Shown one piece after another: positions 20,784-28,061 of a DNA stretch of 37,388 nucleotides. Within the stretch, counting starts at the first letter, position 1. Each line of letters starts with the position of its first letter. Origin of the DNA: an uncultured Massilia sp. (lineage in GTDB: Bacteria > Pseudomonadota > Gammaproteobacteria > Burkholderiales > Burkholderiaceae_D); assembly GCA_913777025.1 (NCBI GenBank), contig CAJYQM010000497.1, forward strand, positions 1-37,388, read 5' to 3'. The notes beneath the pieces were generated by a model that was not told where the DNA came from, ran no database searches, and worked only from the letters and a program-made list of their open reading frames with translations. Made by a program: the position numbers and the translations under genes.

Positions 20784-22106
20784 ATGCAGAAACCCCTGAT
20801 CGCCGTGCTGATGGCTGGCGCGTTCTTCTCGCTGAATGCCCGGGCGGCGGATTTGCTCCAGGTGTACCAGCAGGCATTGGCGAACGACGCCACCTATGCC
20901 AGCGCCCGCGCCTCCGCGGATGCGGGACGCGAACGCATCACCCAGGGGCGTGCGGGGTTGCTGCCGACGGTCGGCATCAACGGCGGCTACGGCAAGACCG
21001 ATACGGACGTGACGCCCTGGAACGCATCCTCGGCGGTGAACACGAACCTGCGCACCAACCAGGTCCAGGTCGCGCTGACGCAGCCGCTGTTCCGCTGGGA
21101 CCGCTGGGAAACCTACCAGCAGAGCAAGCTGCAACAGGCGATCGCCGAAGCCCAGTTCGCCCAGGCCCAGCAGGACCTGATCACGCGCGTGGCCCAGGCC
21201 TATTTCGACGTGCTGTCGGCCCAGGACACGCTGGAATCGACGCGTGCCCAGAAGGTCGCCACCACCGAGCAGCTGGCCTCGGCCAAGCGCAACTTCGAGG
21301 TCGGCACCCAGACCATCACCGACACGCATGAAGCCCAGGCCGCCTATGACCTGGTGGTGTCGCAGGAACTGGCGGCCGTCAACGACCTGGAAAACAAGAA
21401 GACCGCGCTGCAGGCCATCATCGGCACGCCCCCCAGCGCACTGGCCACGCTGCGTGCGGGCGTGGCCCTGAAGTCGCCGGAGCCGGTCAGCGTCGACCAG
21501 TGGGTGTCGGCGGCCGAGAACCAGAACTATGCGGTGACCGTGGCCGAGCTGTCGCTGGAAACGGCCAAGCGTGAAATCTCGCGCCGCCGTTCCGGGCATT
21601 ACCCGACGCTGGACCTGACCGCAAGTTCGTCGTACAACAAGACCAACGGCCAGACCGTACAGTCCGGCAAGACCACCAGCAACGCCATCGGCATCAGCTA
21701 CACGATCCCGCTCTTCAACGGCTTCGCCGTCACCAGCCAGGTCCGCGAGGCGATCGCACTGGAAGACAAGGCGCGCAACGATCTCGAAGCGAATCGCCGC
21801 AACGCCGCCCTGAACGCACGCCAATCCTTCCTCGGCGTGAACACCGGCCTGGCCCAGGTGAAAGCGCTGGAAGCGGCCGAGGTGTCGAGCAATTCGGCGC
21901 TGGAATCGAACAAGCTGGGTTACCAGGTCGGCGTGCGCATCAACATCGACGTGCTGAACGCGCAGCGCCAGCTGTACCAGACCCGCACCGACCTGGCCCG
22001 CGCGCGCTACAACACGATCCTGGCCGGCCTGCGCCTGAAGGCGGCAGCCGGTTCGCTGCGCGAGGACGACCTGCAATCGATCAATGCCCTGTTGCAGCAG
22101 CCTTGA
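20784..22106 (+). CDS. tolC: TolC family outer-membrane channel protein
   Basis: This is a 440-residue outer-membrane efflux or type I secretion channel. Residues 1-22 are a signal peptide (MQKPLIAVLMAGAFFSLNARA), and the mature protein begins with the TolC-like ADLLQVYQQALANDATY. Two repeats of long helices with Gln/Ala-rich heptads follow (ALTQPLFRWDRWETYQQSK; later YTIPLFNGFAVTSQVREA). The length and the ending (LRLKAAAGSLREDDLQSINA) are those of the type I secretion branch. No pump or adaptor genes adjoin it, so it probably serves several systems. A strong terminator follows. Confidence 0.88.
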   Translation: MQKPLIAVLMAGAFFSLNARAADLLQVYQQALANDATYASARASADAGRERITQGRAGLLPTVGINGGYGKTDTDVTPWNASSAVNTNLRTNQVQVALTQPLFRWDRWETYQQSKLQQAIAEAQFAQAQQDLITRVAQAYFDVLSAQDTLESTRAQKVATTEQLASAKRNFEVGTQTITDTHEAQAAYDLVVSQELAAVNDLENKKTALQAIIGTPPSALATLRAGVALKSPEPVSVDQWVSAAENQNYAVTVAELSLETAKREISRRRSGHYPTLDLTASSSYNKTNGQTVQSGKTTSNAIGISYTIPLFNGFAVTSQVREAIALEDKARNDLEANRRNAALNARQSFLGVNTGLAQVKALEAAEVSSNSALESNKLGYQVGVRINIDVLNAQRQLYQTRTDLARARYNTILAGLRLKAAAGSLREDDLQSINALLQQP

Positions 22107-22120
22107 TTCGTTGTCGACGT

Positions 22121-22149
22121 AAAAAAAGGCGCCGCGGCGCCTTTTTTTT
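22121..22149. terminator. bidirectional intrinsic terminator, tolC / ribB
   Basis: AAAAAAA-GGCGCC-GC-GGCGCC-TTTTTTTT: a perfect GC stem with a T-run on each strand. It serves both the convergent tolC and ribB transcripts. Confidence 0.95.
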
Positions 22150-22154
22150 CGACC

Positions 22155-22174
22155 GTCGCCCGCGCAGGCGAGAC
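22155..22174. repeat. possible degraded REP-like hairpin
   Basis: GTCGCCCGCGCAGGCGAGAC shares the core CCGCGCAGGCG with the palindrome at 35146-35165. It may be a worn copy of the same short repeat. Confidence 0.3.
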
Positions 22175-22178
22175 CGTT

Positions 22179-22835
22179 TTATGCTGCCAGCTTTTCCTCG
22201 CGCTTGCGCCACTCGATCAGCTCGGCAATCGTCAGGATCGGATAGCCGCGCTCGCGCGCGAATTTCTCGATCGCTTCGCCGCGCATCATGGTGCCGTCTT
22301 CGTTCATCAGTTCGCACAGCACGGCGGACGGCTGCAGGCCGGCCAGGATCGACAGGTCGACCGAGCCTTCGGTGTGGCCCTTGCGGCCCAGCACGCCGGC
22401 CGGGTTGGCGCGCAGCGGAAATACGTGGCCCGGGCGCACCAGGTCGTGCGGCTTGGCGCCAGGCGCGATCGCGGTGCGGATCGTGGTGACGCGATCGAGC
22501 GCGGAGACGCCGGTGGTGACGCCTTCGCGCGCCTCGATCGAGACGGTGAACGGGGTACCGTACTTGCTGCCGTTCTCGAGCGCCATCGGCGGCAGTTCCA
22601 GCGCGCGCACGGTCTCTTCGGTCAGGCACAGGCAGACGATGCCGCTGCATTCGCGGATCATGACGGCCATGGTTTCGACGGTCAGCTTTTCGGCGGCGAC
22701 GATCAGGTCGGCCTCGTTCTCGCGGTCGAAATCGTCGAGCAGGATGACCGGGATGCCGGCCTGGGTGGCTTCGATGGCGGCGGCGATGCGGCCTTCCAGA
22801 TCGTTGCTCTCGAGAGTGAAGGTATTGATGGTCAT
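22179..22835 (-). CDS. ribB: 3,4-dihydroxy-2-butanone-4-phosphate synthase
   Basis: This is a 218-residue enzyme of riboflavin synthesis that converts ribulose 5-phosphate to 3,4-dihydroxy-2-butanone 4-phosphate and formate. The acidic metal and substrate loop [16 protein letters not shown] and the sequence [17 protein letters not shown] are diagnostic. The protein is RibB alone, without a GTP cyclohydrolase II (RibA) domain. The frame extends to a TTG at 22853, but ATG 22835 has AGGAG at 22844-22848 and begins the family-like [10 protein letters not shown]. An FMN riboswitch lies upstream, so FMN should repress it. It ends at the shared terminator with tolC. Confidence 0.95.
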   Translation of the reverse strand: MTINTFTLESNDLEGRIAAAIEATQAGIPVILLDDFDRENEADLIVAAEKLTVETMAVMIRECSGIVCLCLTEETVRALELPPMALENGSKYGTPFTVSIEAREGVTTGVSALDRVTTIRTAIAPGAKPHDLVRPGHVFPLRANPAGVLGRKGHTEGSVDLSILAGLQPSAVLCELMNEDGTMMRGEAIEKFARERGYPILTIAELIEWRKREEKLAA

Positions 22836-22968
22836 TTGAGACGCTCCTCGCAATGGGCAGATTCATGCACGTTTCAACGTGCAATGGTTAGCGAAAAACG
22901 CATCAGGGCAAAGCGAAACGGCGCGGTCCTGCATGCCGTGGAGACACGCGGGTGCGTAATGACGCTAC
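22836..22968 (-). promoter_or_regulatory. ribB leader between aptamer and start (expression platform)
   Basis: This segment links the FMN aptamer to ribB. It holds a 7-bp perfect hairpin TGCACGT-TTCA-ACGTGCA (22866-22883) about 18 nt before the ribosome site at 22844-22848. No GC hairpin plus T-run is seen, so control of translation start is more likely than transcription termination. Confidence 0.5.
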
Positions 22969-23210
22969 ATCTTCTTTCATCCGGACTATACCGTCGGCCC
23001 TGGCTTCTCACCAGATCTGCTGACCCCGCATAGCGCGCCTAACAAAGCCCTCATGGCGGCGTTGCATTCGTCTCGCCGTACTAGCGTACTGTCTTCGACG
23101 ATGCGCCTTGCCCTGAGGGCTTTGCTAGACGCGCTGCAATTGCAGGCGCTCGCGGGCTCGGCCGTGATGGCCATACCGCCGGTGGGGAATCGCACCCCGC
23201 CCCGAAGACG
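22969..23210 (-). ncRNA. FMN riboswitch (RFN element) upstream of ribB
   Basis: The minus strand holds the conserved 5' part (GGGGCGGGGTG, ATTCCCCACCGGCGGTA, GAGCCCGCGAGCG) and the 3' part (GTCAGCAGATCTGGTGAGA, GCCAGGGCCGACGGTATAG, TCCGGATGAAAGAAGATG). The outer helix P1 is formed by GTCTTC near 23208 and GAAGAT near 22971. The two halves are separated by ~120 nt instead of a short variable stem, because a palindromic repeat (copy B, 23038-23129) sits there. FMN binding should lower ribB expression. Confidence 0.95.
23038..23129 (-). repeat. palindromic MITE-like repeat, copy B, inside the FMN riboswitch
   Basis: This ~92-bp element has inverted ends: CCTAACAAAGCCCTCATGG on the plus strand, and the right end reverse-complements to TCTAGCAAAGCCCTCAGGG. 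Its centre is palindromic (TCGTCTCGCCGTACTAG / CGTACTGTCTTCGACGA). Reversed, it aligns with copy A at 14421-14527 through GGCAAGG, GAAGACAGTACG and AGTACGGCGAGACGA. A ~13-bp stretch of copy A is absent here. It lies exactly in the variable loop region of the aptamer. Confidence 0.8.
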
Positions 23211-23244
23211 TATTGATTGTGTCCGCGGAATGCGGACGCGAAAG

Positions 23245-23253
23245 ATTGTAGCA
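23245..23253 (-). promoter_or_regulatory. probable extended -10 promoter of the riboswitch-ribB transcript
   Basis: On the minus strand TGCTACAAT (23253-23245) is an extended -10 element (TGn plus TACAAT). Transcription would start near 23238, about 28 nt before the aptamer. No good -35 box is present, as is common for extended -10 promoters. Confidence 0.5.
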
Positions 23254-23291
23254 GGCCCGGCGGAAGCTTGCCGGGACCGCCGCTGTTGGGT

Positions 23292-23705
23292 TTAGTTGCT
23301 CAACCCACCACCGCCGGCATTGTCGGCGCGCTCGATCAGCTCGACCTTGTAGCCATCCGGATCGGTGATGAAGGCGATCACGGTGGTGCCGCCCTTGACC
23401 GGGCCCGGCTCGCGCGTGATGTTGCCGCCGGCCGCGCGCACTTCGTCGCAGGTTTTGTAGATGTCTTCGGTCGAGAGGGCGATGTGGCCGTAGGCGGTGC
23501 CCATCTCGTACTTGTCGGTGCCCCAGTTGTAGGTCAGTTCGATTTCCGCGTGGTCCGGGTTGTTGCCGTAGCCGACAAAGGCCAGGCTGTACTTGTACTC
23601 CGGGTTTTCGCTGGTGCGCAGCAGTTTCATGCCCAGCACCTTGGTGTAGAAGTCGATGGAGCGCTGCAGGTCGCCGACGCGTAACATGGTGTGCAGGAGG
23701 CGCAT
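23292..23705 (-). CDS. gloA: lactoylglutathione lyase (glyoxalase I)
   Basis: This 137-residue metalloenzyme isomerises the glutathione-methylglyoxal hemithioacetal to S-lactoylglutathione. The four metal ligands of the E. coli type enzyme are all at their standard positions: His5 (MRLLHTML), Glu56 ([10 protein letters not shown]), His74 (AYGHIAL) and Glu122 (GYKVELIE). The body matches the family strongly ([20 protein letters not shown]). It is transcribed alone toward ribB. A short Gly-rich tail (NAGGGGLSN) is the only variable part. Confidence 0.97.
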   Translation of the reverse strand: MRLLHTMLRVGDLQRSIDFYTKVLGMKLLRTSENPEYKYSLAFVGYGNNPDHAEIELTYNWGTDKYEMGTAYGHIALSTEDIYKTCDEVRAAGGNITREPGPVKGGTTVIAFITDPDGYKVELIERADNAGGGGLSN

Positions 23706-23817
23706 TATTGTCCTTGGTAGAAGTTGCGGAAAGCAGGAATTCTATGCGCTCGGGCGATTCTTTGCAGGCGGGTGCGCGGCAATGCGCCGCGCACCCGCGC
23801 CGGTCCGACCTGGAGGA

Positions 23818-24249
23818 TCAGGCTTGCAGCTTGGCGTCCAGCGTGATCTCGGCATTGAACAGCTTCGACACCGGGCAGCCTTCCTTGGCCTTGCGCGCCG
23901 CTTCCTGGAACGCCGCTTCATCGGCACCGGGGATGACCGCCACCAGGTCCAGGTGCACCGCGGTGATCGCAAAGCCTTCGCCGACCTTGTCCAGCGACAC
24001 GGTGGCCGTGGTTTCCAGCTTTTGCGCCGTCATGCCGGCCTGGCCCAGCTGGCCCGACAGGGCCATCGTGAAGCAGCCGGCGTGCGCGGCGCCCAGCAGT
24101 TCTTCCGGATTGGTGCCCGGACCGTCTTCGAAGCGGGTGTTGAAGCCGTACTGCTGCTGGTTCAGCACGCCGCTCTGGGTCGAGACCGCACCCTTGCCGT
24201 CCTTCAGTCCGCCGCTCCAGACGGCACTTCCCTTGCGTTTGATTGCCAT
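23818..24249 (-). CDS. osmC: OsmC family peroxiredoxin
   Basis: This is a 143-residue hydroperoxide reductase of the OsmC/Ohr superfamily. The two catalytic cysteines are present: Cys59 (GAAHAGCFTMALS) and Cys124 (AKEGCPVSKLF). The pattern NPEELLGAAHAGCF and the start MAIKRKGSAVWSGGLKDGKG place it with OsmC rather than Ohr. It should reduce organic peroxides using a thiol donor. It is 18 bp downstream of the sorbosone dehydrogenase-like gene, and the small hydrophilic gene lies before that, so the three form a likely stress operon. Confidence 0.92.
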   Translation of the reverse strand: MAIKRKGSAVWSGGLKDGKGAVSTQSGVLNQQQYGFNTRFEDGPGTNPEELLGAAHAGCFTMALSGQLGQAGMTAQKLETTATVSLDKVGEGFAITAVHLDLVAVIPGADEAAFQEAARKAKEGCPVSKLFNAEITLDAKLQA

Positions 24250-24267
24250 GATTGCTCCCTGAGTTGG

Positions 24268-25581
24268 TTATTTGGCTGCCGGCGTGATCCGCCAGACAAT
24301 GTTGCCGACGTCGTCGGCCAGCAGGATGGCGCCGGTCTTGTCGATCGCGACGCCGACCGGGCGGCCGTAGGCCTTGCCATCCTTGCTCAGGAAACCGGTC
24401 AGCACGTCTTGCGGCGGGCCACCCGGTTTACCGTTGGTGAAGGGCACGAAGATCAGCTTGTAGCCCGAATGCGGCTTGCGGTTCCAGGAACCGTGCTGGC
24501 CGATCAGGGCGCCGTTCTTGAATTGCGGCATCAGGTCGGCGTCGTAGAACGCCAGGCCGAGCGACGCCGTGTGCGCGCCCAATGCGTAGTCCGGCGCGAT
24601 GGCCTTGGCCACCAGCGCCGGGTTCTGCGGTTTCACGCGCGTGTCGACGTGCTGGCCGTAATAGCTGTAGGGCCAGCCGTAGAAGGCGCCTTCCTTCACG
24701 GAGGTCATGTAGTCCGGCACCAGTTCGTTGCCGATCTCGTCGCGTTCGTTGACGGCGGCCCACAAGACCTTGGTCTGCGGCTGGAAGTCCAGGCCGTTGG
24801 GATTGCGCAGGCCGCTGGCGTAGATGCGGCTCTTGCCGCTGGCGATGTCGTATTCCCAGATCGCCGCGCGGCCCTTCTCGATATCCATGCCCTTGTCGGC
24901 GACGTTGCTGTTCGACCCCACGGTCACGAACAGCTTCTTGCCGTCCGGGGACGCGACCACGTTCTTGGTCCAGTGGTGGTTGATCCCGGCGGGCAGGTCC
25001 ATCACTTTCACCCCCTTGCCGGACAGTGCGGTTTCACCGGTCTTGTACGGGAACCGCCACAGCGCATCCGCATTCGCGATGTACAGGTCGTTGCCGACCA
25101 GCGTCATGCCGAAGGGCGAGTTCAGGTCTTGAGCGAAGGTGGTTTTGGTTTCCGCGGTGCCGTCGGGCTTGAGGCCGCGCAGCAGGACGATCTTGTTGGG
25201 CGATTCGACGCCGGCGCCGGCTTCCTTCTGCACCAGGCCCTGCACCTTGGCGCGCACGCCGTTTTCCTTGGGCGCGTTCTTCGGCTTGTTGCTCTCGGCC
25301 ACCAGCACGTCGCCATTCGGCAGCACGTACAGCCAGCGCGGGTGGTCCAGGCCGCTGGCGTAGGCGGTGACCGCGAGGCCGGCCGCCGGGGTCGGACGCG
25401 TGCCCTGTGGCCAGGGTTCGGCCGGCGCGATGTTCATCGTCGGGATCAGCGACGTTTCGGGTGCCGGCAGGTTCGGGTTCGGACCGAAGCCGGCGGGGTA
25501 CTGCTGGGCCATGGCAGACAGGGTGGCCGCTGCCAGGCCGAGGGTGGTCAACGCGTGAACGAGCGTCCTGGATGGTCTCAT
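24268..25581 (-). CDS. PQQ-dependent sugar (L-sorbosone) dehydrogenase-like protein
   Basis: This is a 437-residue periplasmic protein with a signal peptide (residues 1-26, ending LSAMAQ). The rest has the six-bladed beta-propeller pattern of soluble glucose/sorbosone dehydrogenases: [20 protein letters not shown], then [58 protein letters not shown] and [22 protein letters not shown] and calcium would be the cofactors, oxidising an aldose or aldehyde; the substrate is unknown. Its start overlaps the stop of the upstream small gene by ATGA, a sign of translational coupling. Confidence 0.8.
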   Translation of the reverse strand: MRPSRTLVHALTTLGLAAATLSAMAQQYPAGFGPNPNLPAPETSLIPTMNIAPAEPWPQGTRPTPAAGLAVTAYASGLDHPRWLYVLPNGDVLVAESNKPKNAPKENGVRAKVQGLVQKEAGAGVESPNKIVLLRGLKPDGTAETKTTFAQDLNSPFGMTLVGNDLYIANADALWRFPYKTGETALSGKGVKVMDLPAGINHHWTKNVVASPDGKKLFVTVGSNSNVADKGMDIEKGRAAIWEYDIASGKSRIYASGLRNPNGLDFQPQTKVLWAAVNERDEIGNELVPDYMTSVKEGAFYGWPYSYYGQHVDTRVKPQNPALVAKAIAPDYALGAHTASLGLAFYDADLMPQFKNGALIGQHGSWNRKPHSGYKLIFVPFTNGKPGGPPQDVLTGFLSKDGKAYGRPVGVAIDKTGAILLADDVGNIVWRITPAAK

Positions 25582-25901
25582 CGGTTCTTCCCTTCATCGA
25601 CGGGAACGACGGAATCGTGGTCGCGCATGTCGCGGTTGCGGTCCGGCTGCGGCTTGGCCTGGCCATTGCTGTCCGGACGCGGCTCCACGGCCTGTTCCAG
25701 GCCCGGCGTGCCGCGGCCTTCGTAGTTTTCGGTGTCGACCAGGCCCTGCTGCAGGTCTTCGGCGGCTTGCTTCATGATGCCGCGCGGCTTGATGCTCTGG
25801 CCGTCCGGCGATTCGTCGCGCTCGTGCGGTTCCCGTTTGTAGCTTTGCTCTTCGATCTTGCGGTCGGTGTTGACGACGCGGTCCTTTTCTTCCTGCGGCA
25901 T
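25578..25901 (-). CDS. small hydrophilic protein of unknown function
   Basis: This is a 107-residue, very polar protein rich in Glu, Asp, Arg, Gln and Pro, with no hydrophobic core or signal ([20 protein letters not shown] ... [12 protein letters not shown]). It is probably mostly disordered. I do not recognise a family; the composition resembles stress-associated hydrophilins, which is only an analogy. ATG 25901 has a good ribosome site (AAGGAG, 6 nt), so the longer start at 25925 is rejected. It overlaps the dehydrogenase start by 4 bp and heads the operon with osmC. Confidence 0.7.
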   Translation of the reverse strand: MPQEEKDRVVNTDRKIEEQSYKREPHERDESPDGQSIKPRGIMKQAAEDLQQGLVDTENYEGRGTPGLEQAVEPRPDSNGQAKPQPDRNRDMRDHDSVVPVDEGKNR

Positions 25902-26027
25902 GGCAATCTCCTTGGGTACACTCAAATTGCTTAAATCCTAACGCGCGTCGTTAATCACAGTCGCGCAATTGAATGTCGGTTTTATATGATGCTTTTTTGC
26001 AATTAACTAGATAACATAGGAGTTTGA

Positions 26028-26057
26028 ATGTTGATTGCCGGGAATTGCCGTGAATAA
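26028..26057 (+). CDS. possible 9-codon leader ORF before the DUF3667 gene
   Basis: ATG at 26028, preceded by the best ribosome site of the region (AGGAG, 26018-26022), opens MLIAGNCRE and stops at TAA 26055-26057. The stop overlaps the GTG start of the next gene (26050). Either it is a coupled leader peptide or the true start of the membrane protein was lost by a small indel. Confidence 0.35.
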   Translation: MLIAGNCRE

Positions 26058-26997
26058 CGAAGTTGCCCTCCATCATGCCGCCAGCGATTGCGCGAATTGC
26101 GGCGCCACCGTTTCCGGACATTTCTGCCACGAGTGTGGCCAGGAAACGGTGTTGCATCCGCCCAGCGCGCGCGAATTCATGCACGAGTTCATCGGGCATT
26201 ACGTGGCACTCGAAGGCAAGCTTTGGAAGTCGCTCGGGCTGTTGTTGTTCCGGCCGGGGCAACTTACTCTCGAATACATCAAGGGGCGGCGCGTCCGTTA
26301 CGTGCAGCCCTTGCGCATGTACCTGACTTTCAGCTTGATCTTTTTTGCCGTGCTGAAGTTTTCGCTGCATGAGGTTGCGACACATGTCAGCGAAGGGAAC
26401 AAGCAAGCGGCCGCCGCAACGGCCACGCAGCCGTCCGGTAACGGGACCGACGCCCGGTCAGGTCATGCCGAGGCCGGCAAGACGGCGGTACTGGTCAAGG
26501 AAGACCGTCCAGGCGAGATCATCGACGGGACCCGCGCCGTGAGCGACTGGCTTCGGCCCCACAGTAACTTCCTGGCCAGCAAGGTGGAGCATTTCAGCGC
26601 CCTCTCTTTCGATCAACGAAAAGAGTTGCTGGAGAATTCTTTCTATCACTACACACCCTACGCGATCTTCTTCATGATGCCGGTGTTCGCCCTGTACCTG
26701 AAGATGCTATACCTGGGCTCGGGACGGCGCTACGGCGAACATCTGCTGTTCGCCCTGCACAGCAATGGTTTTGCTTTCCTGGTGATGACCCTGATGCTGC
26801 TCATGCCGGGGAACATCGCATTTGTCGAGTTCATCCTGTGGGTGTGGCTGACCTTTTACCTGCCGATGGCGATGCGGCGCGTGTACGGCGGCTCGCGCAA
26901 GCTGACGGCATTGCGCTGGGTGGTGCTGATGCTGCTACACCTGGTGACCATCCTGCTGGCCTTGTTTGGCGCGGTGGCGTTCGGGCTGCTCCATTGA
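26050..26997 (+). CDS. DUF3667 domain membrane protein
   Basis: This is a 315-residue protein of unknown function. It begins with a zinc ribbon (CANCGATVSGHFCHECGQE: two CxxC pairs). The DUF3667 signature follows (GKLWKSLGLLLFRPGQLTLE, RRVRYVQPLRMYLTFSL). Hydrophobic segments occur near ~95-110, 215-235, 245-265, 270-290 and 295-313, so it sits in the inner membrane with the zinc ribbon in the cytoplasm. A polar Ala/Lys/Asp-rich stretch (~120-185) separates the first segment from the rest. The start is uncertain: GTG 26050 lies in frame with the whole protein but has a weak ribosome site. In related genomes nadK is often preceded by hrcA; this gene occupies that place. Confidence 0.75.
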   Translation: MNNEVALHHAASDCANCGATVSGHFCHECGQETVLHPPSAREFMHEFIGHYVALEGKLWKSLGLLLFRPGQLTLEYIKGRRVRYVQPLRMYLTFSLIFFAVLKFSLHEVATHVSEGNKQAAAATATQPSGNGTDARSGHAEAGKTAVLVKEDRPGEIIDGTRAVSDWLRPHSNFLASKVEHFSALSFDQRKELLENSFYHYTPYAIFFMMPVFALYLKMLYLGSGRRYGEHLLFALHSNGFAFLVMTLMLLMPGNIAFVEFILWVWLTFYLPMAMRRVYGGSRKLTALRWVVLMLLHLVTILLALFGAVAFGLLH

Positions 26998-27028
26998 CGC
27001 CCTTGCCGGAATCCTGTTCGCCCAACTA

Positions 27029-27048
27029 TACTGTGCGTTTGTACAGTA
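27029..27048. promoter_or_regulatory. LexA (SOS) box over the nadK-recN promoter
   Basis: TACTG-TGCGTTTGTA-CAGTA: outer arms of CTGT at 27031-27034 and ACAG at 27043-27046 with exactly 8 nt between, extended by one TA on each side. This is the gammaproteobacterial/betaproteobacterial LexA consensus. It overlaps the -35 of the promoter at 27039-27067. Confidence 0.85.
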
Positions 27049-27067
27049 CTTGATGAGTTGCGATATA
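27039..27067 (+). promoter_or_regulatory. SOS-controlled promoter of nadK-recN
   Basis: TTGTAC (27039-27044) and GATATA (27062-27067) are spaced by 17 nt. The LexA box at 27029-27048 covers the -35, the usual position for repression. The transcript would run through nadK into recN. Confidence 0.65.
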
Positions 27068-27127
27068 GCAGAAGCCGAACGAATCGGTTAATCTTCTGTG
27101 TCCAACCACCTGCTGCCGAGACCCTGT

Positions 27128-28030
27128 ATGCCCGCAACGCCTGAACCGCAACACATTATCGCGCTGGTCGTACGGCAAAATACAGCCGGCATCGACGAGC
27201 CGGTACAGGCCATCGTCGACTTCCTGCGCGGCGCCGGCTACCGTCCCGTGCTCGAGGCGGACACGGCCACCTACGTGCAGGTGGCGGGCGTGGACGCCAT
27301 GACGGTGGAGGAATTCGGCGAGCGGGCGGTGGCCGCCATCGTGATCGGCGGCGACGGCACCATGCTGGGCATCGCGCGCCGCCTGGCCGGCTACAGGATG
27401 CCCCTCATCGGCATCAACCAGGGCCGCCTGGGTTTCATTACCGACATCCCGATCGACCGCATGCTGCCCGCGCTGGGAGAGATCCTCAGCGGCAAGGCCA
27501 AGGCCGAGGAGCGCACGCTGCTCGAAGCGCGCGTGGTGCGCGGCGGCGAGGAGATCCACTGCTCGGTCGCGGTCAACGACGTGGTGGTGGCGCGCGGCAC
27601 CGGCGCCGGCATGGCCGAACTGAAGGTCACGGTGGACGGCGCCTTCATGTACAACCAGCGTTCGGACGGCCTGATCATATCCACGCCCACCGGCTCCACG
27701 GCTTACGCGCTGTCGGCCGGCGGCCCGCTGCTGCATCCTACGCTGGCCGGCATCGTGCTGGTGCCGATCGCGCCGCACGCGCTGTCGAACCGCCCGATCG
27801 TGGTGCCGGACACCAGCGACATCGTGGTCGAGATCGTGAATGGCCGCGACATCAGCGTGAACTTCGACATGCAGACCTTCACGAGCCTGCAACACGGCGA
27901 CCAGATCATGATCTCGCGTTCGCCCAACACCATCACCTTCCTGCATCCGGAAGGGTGGAGCTACTACCATACGCTGCGCGAAAAGCTGCACTGGAACGAG
28001 TACCCGTCCGGCGACGGCAAACTCAAATAA
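27128..28030 (+). CDS. nadK: NAD kinase
   Basis: This 300-residue cytosolic enzyme phosphorylates NAD to NADP with ATP. The catalytic GGDGT motif (residues 74-78, Asp76) and the NAD-binding pair Asn150-Asp151 ([10 protein letters not shown]) are intact, followed by [23 protein letters not shown] 27128 begins the usual NadK sequence, while the open frame to GTG 27098 adds ten residues without support. recN starts 31 bp downstream, so both are on one transcript under a LexA box. Induction of nadK by DNA damage is inferred from this layout. Confidence 0.95.
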   Translation: MPATPEPQHIIALVVRQNTAGIDEPVQAIVDFLRGAGYRPVLEADTATYVQVAGVDAMTVEEFGERAVAAIVIGGDGTMLGIARRLAGYRMPLIGINQGRLGFITDIPIDRMLPALGEILSGKAKAEERTLLEARVVRGGEEIHCSVAVNDVVVARGTGAGMAELKVTVDGAFMYNQRSDGLIISTPTGSTAYALSAGGPLLHPTLAGIVLVPIAPHALSNRPIVVPDTSDIVVEIVNGRDISVNFDMQTFTSLQHGDQIMISRSPNTITFLHPEGWSYYHTLREKLHWNEYPSGDGKLK

Positions 28031-28061
28031 ACCGCATCCGACCCTGGAGACACGTCTTTTC

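Noticed and set aside
25951-26406. A 151-codon minus-strand frame opposite the DUF3667 gene
   Set aside because: The plus strand has a zinc ribbon and the DUF3667 signature; the minus frame lacks a family and a ribosome site.
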